Assembly (NCBI GenBank): GCA_964486655.1
Contig: CAZAON010000353.1
Coordinates: 1-6,986, forward strand
Direction: 5' to 3'
Origin: JADKIH01 sp964486655
GTDB lineage: Bacteria; Bacteroidota; Bacteroidia; AKYH767-A; 2013-40CM-41-45
DNA: 6,986 nucleotides
Part shown: positions 1 through 6,207 of the stretch, piece by piece
How the letters are laid out: each line of letters starts with the position of its first letter
Numbering within the stretch: position 1 is the stretch's first letter
Notes under the pieces: generated by a model
What the model was told of the DNA's origin: nothing
The model's input: only the letters and a program-made list of their open reading frames with translations
The model's database searches: none
Translations under genes and position numbers: made by a program

Positions 1-1126
1 TTATCAACGAACGGGGGAACCGGAAACCATTCTACGTCCTTCTTATCCGTCATTATCTCAGTTGCCGCAATATCCATGTAAGTATTGTCAATGTATGGGA
101 GTCCGTTCATCGAAACACTTCCTTTGAAATAAGAATGTTCGCCCCAACCTAAATAAACATTCTTCCCTTTAAAATTATTGACAGATCCTTTAAAATTACC
201 TTCCAGCGAAACATGCTTATCAATTCCCCACAGGTCAGTCGCAAAGTAGGCTATATCGGTGAATGAAACTTTTGAATTTTTGAAATCCGATTGCCAGTGA
301 ACCTGCGATGTAAATTCGTCAAACGATCCAAAACCATTTATATAAAAAGTGAGATCAGTAGATATATCTGTATGTGGAGAACGAATCCTAAGTTTTTTAA
401 GAACCAATTCATCGGAAGCGACTTTAGCCTTGGTAGAAAACTCATTGATAACAAATCCGCTTTTTTCTTTAAAGCTCAGAGAAGATATATTTACAAAAAT
501 CGAATCGTTAACGGTAGAAAAATCGGAAAAATCTCCATTGATATTTGTGACGCCCAGATGTTCAAAATTTACACCCGGTCCACCGGTAGTGTCGTTTTCA
601 TTCTCACTAAAAAATTGCGCATTTTGAAGACTTACCGAACGAACCTTTATTTTCCATGGAGTTCCTCCTGAGGATGTATCATTCGACGAAAAATAATCGG
701 TCAGGAAATACAGGTTATCATGTTCTTCACCCTTATAATGATGGAGATTAAATTTAGCCGAATTCAGTGTTAGTTTCCGGATATCTAGAAAATGATCTTT
801 GGTACTAATGTCAGTAATAGATACATCCAGATCCTTAACGTAAATAAGTGTATCGCCATGCCTGTCCTCCACATAAAATCCTTTTAAGACTACGCTTTTT
901 ACAAGCCTGACACTTACTTTATCAATAGTGACAACAGCATTCAGTTCGGTTGACATGTATGCCATAAGCCGTCGGGCGAAAAAAGTCTGAACGGAATCAA
1001 TTTGCAGCGAACCAATTAAAAGCGCTATCAACAGCACGAAAATGCCGATAGTCCATAGCGAAATGCGAACTGCTTTTTTGATACTTTTGGATTTTAAAAA
1101 ACACCTTTCGACAACATTCGTACCAT
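1..1126 (-). CDS. tamB: TamB-like translocation/assembly protein (DUF490 family), N-terminal part, truncated by window edge
   Basis: Seen: the minus strand is open from about 1130 down to base 1 without a stop. It encodes a basic stretch (SIKKAVRISLW), one hydrophobic anchor at about 1070-1010, then a region with IDSVQTFFARRLMAYMSTEL, a VTIDKV strand, and YVEDRHGDTLIYVKDLDVSI. Short repeated beta strands follow (SFKEKSGFVINEF, GSVSMNGLPYID). Family knowledge: this is the usual N-terminus of Bacteroidota TamB proteins, which are typically over 1,400 residues. They are anchored in the inner membrane, span the periplasm as a beta-rich groove, and work with a TamA/BamA-type barrel in outer-membrane assembly or lipid transport. 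Only about 360 residues are visible, so the C-terminal DUF490 domain is not seen. Oddity: no ATG, GTG or TTG lies in this frame upstream of the anchor. The ATGs at 1126 and 1117 are in another frame and would need a -1 shift near 1092-1101. In-frame GTG 1037 and ATG 965 fall inside or after the anchor. The 5' end given is therefore provisional. Confidence 0.85.
1082..1089 (+). promoter_or_regulatory. Candidate Bacteroidota -7 promoter box for tsaD
   Basis: TACTTTTG matches the Bacteroidota sigma-ABfr -7 consensus TAnnTTTG exactly and lies 35 bases before the tsaD ATG, giving a predicted leader of about 30 nt. No clear TTTG -33 element is seen at the usual spacing. The box lies inside the 5' coding part of the divergent tamB. 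The call rests on the motif and its position only. Confidence 0.4.
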
Positions 1127-2150
1127 GCAGGATAAATTCATTTTAGGTATAGAATCATCATGCGATGAGACTGCGGCTGCAGTGCTCAGCGGTAACGTTG
1201 TGCTTTCGAATATTATTGCCAATCAGACATTAATTCACAAGTACTACGGCGGCGTGGTTCCTGAACTTGCATCACGTGCTCATTTACAGAAGATTATACC
1301 GGTTGTCGACGAAGCCTTGACGAAAGCAAATATAGGTAAAAACGAAATTGCAGCCATTGCTTTTACAAGGGGTCCGGGATTAATGGGTGCATTGCTTGTA
1401 GGAGTCACTTTTGCCAAGGCTTTTTCACTGGCTTTAAACGTCCCGCTTATAGAGGTAAATCATATGCAAGGCCATATCCTTGCTCACTTTATCCGTAAAA
1501 AGGACGAAGTCAAAGATTCCCCAAAGTTTCCGTTCCTGTGCCTGATCGTTTCGGGAGGGCATACTCAGATTGTGATGGTAGAGGATTATTTGTCGATGCA
1601 TGTAATTGGTCAGACCCGCGACGATGCTGCGGGAGAAGCGTTTGATAAGTCGGCAAAAATACTCGGACTGCCCTATCCGGGCGGGCCATTGATTGACAAG
1701 TATGCTAAAGATGGGAACCCTGACCGGTTTAAATTCCCTGTTCCGAATATCGAAGGTCTGGATTTCAGTTTTAGCGGACTGAAAACCGCCATACTTTATT
1801 TTATCAACGATCATTTACGAAAAAATGAGAATTTCATCTCTGAAAATCTGAACGACATTTGCGCTTCCATTCAAAGTTCGATCGTGCATATCCTGATACA
1901 AAAAGTAAAAAAAGCAGTTAGTCAGACCGGCATAAAAGAGATTGCAATAAGTGGCGGGGTGAGCGCGAATAGCGGCTTAAGAAATGCAATTATTTCGCTT
2001 GGAGAAACAGACGAATGTAACGTTTTCATTCCTCCTTTCGAATACTGCACCGACAATGCGGCAATGATAGCTGTGACCGGTTATTATAAATATCTGAACA
2101 AGGAGTTCGTTTCACAGAATGTAACACCATTAGCAAGAATGGACTACTAA
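1125..2150 (+). CDS. tsaD: tRNA N6-adenosine threonylcarbamoyltransferase TsaD (Kae1/YgjD/Gcp family)
   Basis: TsaD transfers the threonylcarbamoyl group from threonylcarbamoyl-AMP (made by TsaC) to A37 of ANN-decoding tRNAs, acting in the cytoplasm with TsaB and TsaE. Seen in the 341-residue product: the N-terminal FILGIESSCDETAAAVL motif; metal-binding His113 and His117 in NHMQGH; the nucleotide-binding SGGHT at 143-147; DDAAGEAFDKSAK at 166-178; FSFSGLKTA at 214-222; SGGVSANSGLR at 276-286; and CTDNAAMIA at 308-316, with Asp310 as the third metal ligand. The length is normal for bacterial TsaD (about 335-345) and every expected motif is intact. The ATG at 1125 puts the conserved ILGIE strand at residue 6, as in homologues, so the start is secure. 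The gene is head-to-head with tamB with essentially no gap and is followed 19 bp later by a lipoprotein gene on the same strand. Confidence 0.98.
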   Translation: MQDKFILGIESSCDETAAAVLSGNVVLSNIIANQTLIHKYYGGVVPELASRAHLQKIIPVVDEALTKANIGKNEIAAIAFTRGPGLMGALLVGVTFAKAFSLALNVPLIEVNHMQGHILAHFIRKKDEVKDSPKFPFLCLIVSGGHTQIVMVEDYLSMHVIGQTRDDAAGEAFDKSAKILGLPYPGGPLIDKYAKDGNPDRFKFPVPNIEGLDFSFSGLKTAILYFINDHLRKNENFISENLNDICASIQSSIVHILIQKVKKAVSQTGIKEIAISGGVSANSGLRNAIISLGETDECNVFIPPFEYCTDNAAMIAVTGYYKYLNKEFVSQNVTPLARMDY

Positions 2151-2169
2151 AAAGACCATTCTCATAAAT

Positions 2170-2859
2170 ATGAAATCAATAAAAACCCTTCCCTTACTAT
2201 TCATCATTATTTCTACTCTTCTCTGTTGTTCACCTGCTAAAGAAGAAAGCAAAGAAGTTTCATCTGTCAGCGATACAACTCAAATCATCAATACATTTAT
2301 TTGCGGTTTGTGGAGTATGGACTCCGGCAACACGTTAAACAACCAGGGCTTTTATTTCAGAAATGACGGCACGGTTGATTTTGTTTCATCAGAATTCAGT
2401 GGCAATTGGAAATTAATCGGAACCGATTCACTGAAAATTGAATACAATATCTGGACAGATAATCATCAGTACACAATTAAGATAGATTCATTAAGTGAAA
2501 GCCGAATGGTTTTATCCGATTCTGACGGTCAGACCGTATACAGGAAGGTTCCATTCGGAATGAACAATGAAGGAAATGTGATACAGGGATTTTCAGGATA
2601 CATTTCACCGGGGCAATCAAAAGAATATAAGGTTGATCTTCCTCCCGCAAAAAAAATCATGTTAAAAATGGCATGCCCAGACTCCTCTGTTACGTTTCGC
2701 TTGTTTGATGACCGGGAACATGAAATCACTTCCACATCCGTGCATAGTTGGGCAGGTATTCTAATACGCACCGGGAAATATAAAATTCTACTTTCGAAGC
2801 CATTAAAATCAAAGATGAATGAGGAAGCGGATTTTGATTTGAAGGTAATGGTCTTTTAG
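2170..2859 (+). CDS. Two-domain lipoprotein: lipocalin-like N-terminal domain plus PPC-like C-terminal beta domain
   Basis: Seen: a 229-residue product starting MKSIKTLPLLFIIISTLLCCS, a signal peptide with a probable SPII site at Cys20 (Cys19 is the alternative). The mature N-terminus continues SPAKEESKEV, charged residues resembling the Bacteroidota lipoprotein export signal (K followed by two acidic residues). Residues 40-127 (GLWSMD, GFYFRNDGTV, GNWKLIGTDSLKI, then YTIKIDSLSESRMVLSD) follow the strand pattern of the small Bacteroidota lipocalin-like lipoproteins. Residues 139-229 (GFSGYISPGQSKEYKVDL, then VTFRLFD, WAGILIRTGKYKILL) resemble a pre-peptidase C-terminal-like beta sandwich. Function is unknown; ligand or partner binding at the outer membrane is inference. 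The 19-bp gap after tsaD suggests co-transcription, but no functional tie to t6A synthesis is implied. Lipoprotein call strong, domain names moderate. Confidence 0.85.
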   Translation: MKSIKTLPLLFIIISTLLCCSPAKEESKEVSSVSDTTQIINTFICGLWSMDSGNTLNNQGFYFRNDGTVDFVSSEFSGNWKLIGTDSLKIEYNIWTDNHQYTIKIDSLSESRMVLSDSDGQTVYRKVPFGMNNEGNVIQGFSGYISPGQSKEYKVDLPPAKKIMLKMACPDSSVTFRLFDDREHEITSTSVHSWAGILIRTGKYKILLSKPLKSKMNEEADFDLKVMVF

Positions 2860-2890
2860 TGGTTGCGGAATTCCTGATTCCAGTATTTTA

Positions 2891-3027
2891 AATTACTAAA
2901 GACTAAAGACTAATTACTAATATTAATTATTAAATTGATTAATTACTAATCATGGCAAAATCGCAGAAATTAGTAATTGAAGAATCAGTAATTATATTAG
3001 TAATTAGTCTTTAGTAATTAGTAATTA
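2891..3027. repeat. AT-rich nested palindromic array of AATTACTAA / TTAGTAATT units between convergent genes
   Basis: Seen: AATTACTAA occurs at 2891, 2912 and 2941, and its reverse complement TTAGTAATT at 2970, 2997 and 3011, symmetric about a centre near 2959. The outer arms 2902-2923 and 2994-3015 are perfect 22-bp inverted repeats. With the extra 7-mer in the left arm bulged out, pairing extends to about 2891 and 3019. An inner hairpin pairs 2936-2950 with 2969-2987, with a 4-nt bulge (2979-2982) around the 18-nt loop 2951-2968. Stop triplets are dense on both strands. The position between the stops of a plus and a minus gene suits a bidirectional termination or transcript-end structure, but the stem lacks the GC-rich base and U-tract of a classic intrinsic terminator. 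A dispersed REP- or MITE-like element is the main alternative. No transposase or clear target-site duplication is seen. Confidence 0.8.
2895..2908 (+). repeat. Two-copy tandem 7-mer (ACTAAAG)x2 in the left palindrome arm
   Basis: ACTAAAG at 2895-2901 is repeated immediately at 2902-2908 and followed by ACT. The right arm, read on the opposite strand, carries only one copy. This extra unit is the main asymmetry of the palindrome and probably arose by slippage or recombination within the arm (inference). Confidence 0.7.
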
Positions 3028-3040
3028 TCTATAGAGCCTC

Positions 3041-5089
3041 CTACCAAATTCTTACCCGCAAACTATCGGCCAGCCACATCTTATCTCCCTGCTTCACATT
3101 AAATGCCTCGTAAAATTCAGGCACGTTCATAAATGGTCCGTTTACGCGAAGGAAGTTTGGTGAATGAACGTCTGTCATAACCTGCATTGCCAGTGATGCA
3201 TCTCTGGCATGACCCAGCCAGCCAAGCGTGTATCCTAAGAAATATCTTTGCAAAGGCGTTAATCCGTCTATCTTCTCCCCTTTTTTGTACTGCTCTGTTT
3301 TCTTGAAAGCGTCGAGACCGATCACAATTCCGCCCAGGTCAGCAATGTTTTCTCCCAGTGTTGCCTTTCCGTTTATATGCAGACTGTCGAGCACAATAAA
3401 TTTATCGAACTGATCTACGAGCATTTGAGCGCGCTGGGCAAACTTTGCCGAATCTTCAGCAGTCCACCAGCTAACAAGGTTTCCATCAGCATCAAAATTT
3501 CTTCCTTCGTCGTCGAAGCCGTGTGTAAGTTCATGTCCAATCGTACTTGCTGCTGCATAACCGTAAATAATCGCATCATCGGCGAGTGAATCCGGAATTC
3601 CGGGAATTAAAAACTGAGCAGCAGGTAATACGATTTCATTGTTCGATGGATTGTAATATGCATTATAAGTCTGAGGTGTCATTTCCCATTCATCACGATC
3701 AACCGGCTTGTACAATTTGGAAACAGCATAATCATACTCCCACCGGTTACAATTCATGATATTCTTCAGGTGAGAATCACGGCTAATTTCGAGAGAAGAA
3801 TAATTTCTCCACTTATCAGGATAACAAACCTTGCTTCTGATTTTTCCCAGTTTGTAAAGCGCTTTCTCTTTTGTCGGGGCCGACATCCAGTCGAGCTGCT
3901 GAATATGTTCTTTGTAAGTAACGAGCATATTCTGAACCAAATCATCATAACGCTTACGCATGGACTTAGGAACGTATTTCTCAACATAAAGCTGGCCTAA
4001 TGCATCTCCAAGGTAATTTTCCTCTTTATCCATGATACGTTTCCAACGCGGACGCTGAGTCGTTGTTCCCGTCATGACGGTACCATACATCCTGAAGTTC
4101 TCCTCTGAAAATGCTTTACTCATATCAGTTGCAAATTCATGGATCAGGTTCCAGCGTAAATAGGTTTTCCAATCCTCGACACTGACAGTCTGCAGACTCT
4201 TCTCAACCTGTTTATAAAACTCAGGCTGTCCTACAATTACCGTATCAATGTTTTTCAAATTCATCTGCTCAAACACATCCTTCCATTGTATAGAAGGAGT
4301 CAAGGCCGAGAATTCGCTTAATGACATCTTATTATAATTCGCATATGTATCACGAAGCTCTTCAAGTTTACGTGAAGCTTTCGCGAGATCGGTTTCAATT
4401 TTAAAGACAGTATTGCTGTTTGCCAATGCCTTCTTTTCATCGTCGCCCATCAGCATAAACATATTCTTCAGATGCACCTTATATTCGTTTCTTATGTTTT
4501 GCGTGCGGGCATCGTTATTAAAATAGTAATCACGTTGCGGCAATCCGATTCCGCCCTGGTAAAAATGCAGCGTATTCTTTTCGCTGTTTTTCTCATCCTG
4601 AAATATAGCTGGTGAAAACAAAGGTGAGCCGGCAAAAGTCTGGAACCGGGCAATCACTCTCACCACATCATTTTTTGTTTTGATGGCATTGACGCTATCA
4701 AGCAATGGCTGTAAATGGGTTAAACCGGCCTGATCAATCTTTACAGAATCCATTCCGGCCGTCCAGAAATCCCCGATTCGCTGCGTATTAGAACCTTTGG
4801 CTGCAGACTTATCAGCTGCCGCTTCGTTATTGATTTTTAGTATCTGATCATAAATATCATTCTTCACGAGATTTCCGATACCCCAACGGCGTTCACTGGA
4901 AGGAATTTCGTTATTCTTCATCCAGTTTCCAGTGGCGAATTTGAAAAAATCCTCACCCGGACTAACTGTACTGTCCATCCATTGCCACACAAAATCATCT
5001 TCCTTTATAGCGGCAGTTTCGGATTTACGCTCTTTGCAGGCAAATAATGATGCGGATATCAGAACCGCATAAGCAAGTCTATTTTTCAT
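3041..5089 (-). CDS. pepO: M13 family (neprilysin/PepO-like) zinc metallopeptidase lipoprotein
   Basis: Gluzincin endopeptidase that cleaves peptides; in Bacteroidota these are usually envelope-anchored. The 682-residue product begins MKNRLAYAVLISASLFACKERK, an SPII signal with lipobox LFAC and lipid-anchored Cys18. An N-terminal M13 domain follows (WMDSTVSPGEDFFKFATGNW at 37-56; IGDFWTAGMDS at 105-115). The catalytic domain has NAYYNP (476-481), zinc ligands and catalytic Glu in HELTH (His519, Glu520, His523), the third ligand Glu580 with Asp584 in GENIADLGG, HSPNFLRVNG (His642 and Arg648, matching substrate-binding residues of neprilysin), and a C-terminal VRIW like neprilysin's CRVW. Length is typical of the family and all catalytic residues are present. 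The frame stays open to an ATG at 5176, but that would put 29 non-signal residues before the lipoprotein signal and lies upstream of the candidate promoter, so 5089 is preferred. The gene symbol is by family resemblance only. Confidence 0.95.
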   Translation of the reverse strand: MKNRLAYAVLISASLFACKERKSETAAIKEDDFVWQWMDSTVSPGEDFFKFATGNWMKNNEIPSSERRWGIGNLVKNDIYDQILKINNEAAADKSAAKGSNTQRIGDFWTAGMDSVKIDQAGLTHLQPLLDSVNAIKTKNDVVRVIARFQTFAGSPLFSPAIFQDEKNSEKNTLHFYQGGIGLPQRDYYFNNDARTQNIRNEYKVHLKNMFMLMGDDEKKALANSNTVFKIETDLAKASRKLEELRDTYANYNKMSLSEFSALTPSIQWKDVFEQMNLKNIDTVIVGQPEFYKQVEKSLQTVSVEDWKTYLRWNLIHEFATDMSKAFSEENFRMYGTVMTGTTTQRPRWKRIMDKEENYLGDALGQLYVEKYVPKSMRKRYDDLVQNMLVTYKEHIQQLDWMSAPTKEKALYKLGKIRSKVCYPDKWRNYSSLEISRDSHLKNIMNCNRWEYDYAVSKLYKPVDRDEWEMTPQTYNAYYNPSNNEIVLPAAQFLIPGIPDSLADDAIIYGYAAASTIGHELTHGFDDEGRNFDADGNLVSWWTAEDSAKFAQRAQMLVDQFDKFIVLDSLHINGKATLGENIADLGGIVIGLDAFKKTEQYKKGEKIDGLTPLQRYFLGYTLGWLGHARDASLAMQVMTDVHSPNFLRVNGPFMNVPEFYEAFNVKQGDKMWLADSLRVRIW

Positions 5090-5112
5090 ATAAGATTTTA
5101 GATGTTGGTTCG

Positions 5113-5120
5113 CAAAGCTA
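5113..5120 (-). promoter_or_regulatory. Candidate Bacteroidota -7 promoter box for the M13 peptidase gene
   Basis: On the minus strand this reads TAGCTTTG, an exact match to TAnnTTTG. It ends 23 bases before the ATG at 5089, leaving a predicted leader of under 20 nt. No convincing TTTG -33 element is seen. It supports translation starting at 5089 and not at the upstream ATG at 5176. Confidence 0.5.
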
Positions 5121-5235
5121 AATGATTTTGGTAATTCCCGTATATATTTAACACATGTTAGCATATCGGCTTTCATAAGAAATTGTTCAGACCTGTACCG
5201 AATTTTTTGTTACTTGCTACAAATAATAGACATTC

Positions 5236-6207
5236 ATGCAACTTTATGAAAAACTATTTTCGGAGGGTATAATTTCCGGTGAAAGCTACCGGAAACTTAA
5301 AGAGAAAGACACAGGGCTTTTCTCCCTCAGCTTTGAACTGAAGACTTTGTTATATGCAGGAGTTTTGATGCTTGCAGGCGGACTTGGAATAGCCATTTAT
5401 AACAACATTGATACGATCGGGCATCTGTTTATTATAATCCTGATTGCGGCTATTTCGGCCGGGTCCTTTACGTACTGCCTCAGGCATGCACGACCCTATT
5501 CGAATGAAAGGACAGGGTCTCCAAATGTTTTCTACGATTACATTCTATTGCTGGCCGGACTGACTTTGATTTCCTTTATTGGCTATCTGCAATATCAGTA
5601 TACTGTTTTCGGCAGCATTGACGGATTAACATTTCTGATTCCGGCGATTATTCTTTTCGCCTCGGCCTATTACTTCGATCATTTAGGTGTTTTGACGATG
5701 GCGATAACATCTTTCTGCGCGTTTGCCGGCATATCCGTTTCCCCGCTTCAGTTATTAGAGAATTCGAATTTTTCTACAAATGCACTTATCTATACCGGAA
5801 TAATTCTTGGGGCTTTATTCTTCGCAGCAGGCCGAATGACTGACACGGGCAATATCAAAAAACATTTCTCGTATACGTATTACAATTTTTCGGCGCACCT
5901 GCTTTTTGTATTTACACTTTCCGGACTATTCGATATCAACATATTTATTTTTAGTCTCATAATGGCTACTACAATATTCTTATTTGTCAGATATGCGATT
6001 AGTACTCATTCCTTTTATTTCATGCTGATTTCAGTTTTGTATGGGTTTATCGGATTAACTTATTTAATCTTCAGGATTCTTTTTGAAATGGGATTAGAGG
6101 TTCTGGGAATTTATGGCGGATTTGTTTATCTCATTTTATCCTCAGTATTCATAATTAAGTTTTTGAAAGACTACAGAAATAAACTCAGGGCCAATGATCA
6201 TATATAA
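5236..6207 (+). CDS. Polytopic membrane protein, DUF2157-like
   Basis: Seen: a 323-residue product with a short soluble N-terminus (1-34) containing a helix-turn pattern, EGIISGESYRKLKEK, then about ten hydrophobic segments near residues 36-56, 62-81, 101-121, 129-147, 150-169, 183-200, 217-233, 234-254, 259-283 and 287-309, ending in a basic tail (KDYRNKLRANDHI). A small N-terminal helical segment of the 'G-I-I-x-x-x-x-Y/A-x-x-L' type followed by a bundle of transmembrane helices is the DUF2157 layout. No catalytic motif is evident and the function is unknown. The ATG at 5236 is the first in frame and puts the N-terminal motif at residue 11. The last 14 bases overlap the next gene, so the two are almost certainly translated from one mRNA. 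No exact TAnnTTTG box was found in the 146 bp between this gene and the M13 start. The family assignment is by pattern. Confidence 0.8.
   Translation: MQLYEKLFSEGIISGESYRKLKEKDTGLFSLSFELKTLLYAGVLMLAGGLGIAIYNNIDTIGHLFIIILIAAISAGSFTYCLRHARPYSNERTGSPNVFYDYILLLAGLTLISFIGYLQYQYTVFGSIDGLTFLIPAIILFASAYYFDHLGVLTMAITSFCAFAGISVSPLQLLENSNFSTNALIYTGIILGALFFAAGRMTDTGNIKKHFSYTYYNFSAHLLFVFTLSGLFDINIFIFSLIMATTIFLFVRYAISTHSFYFMLISVLYGFIGLTYLIFRILFEMGLEVLGIYGGFVYLILSSVFIIKFLKDYRNKLRANDHI

Noticed and set aside
291..671. Plus-strand open frames of 126 and 92 codons (291-671 and 349-627)
   Set aside because: They lie antisense to the continuous, clearly homologous TamB-like reading frame and have no recognisable protein features.
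1434..1814. Minus-strand open frame of 126 codons inside tsaD
   Set aside because: Shadow of tsaD, whose motifs are intact over the whole stretch; the antisense product has no domain character.
2529..2771. Minus-strand open frame of 80 codons inside the lipoprotein gene
   Set aside because: Antisense shadow; the plus frame carries the signal peptide and domain patterns.
2867..2881. Short inverted repeat GGAAT-TCCTG-ATTCC just after the lipoprotein stop, considered as a terminator
   Set aside because: Only five pairs, no GC-rich stem and no proper T-tract after it; too weak to call.
2952..3014. A 20-codon plus-strand frame starting with the ATG in the palindrome loop (MAKSQKLVIEES...)
   Set aside because: It runs through the right palindrome arm, so its sequence is dictated by the repeat. 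There is no support for translation.
3228..4000. Several small frames on both strands inside the M13 gene (3228-3413, 3377-3589, 3766-3987, 3770-4000)
   Set aside because: All overlap the M13 coding sequence, which is continuous and carries its catalytic motifs there.
5177..5235. Promoter for the first DUF2157-like gene
   Set aside because: Only partial matches to TAnnTTTG (such as around TTACTTGC at 5210-5217), with no -33 element at a suitable distance.
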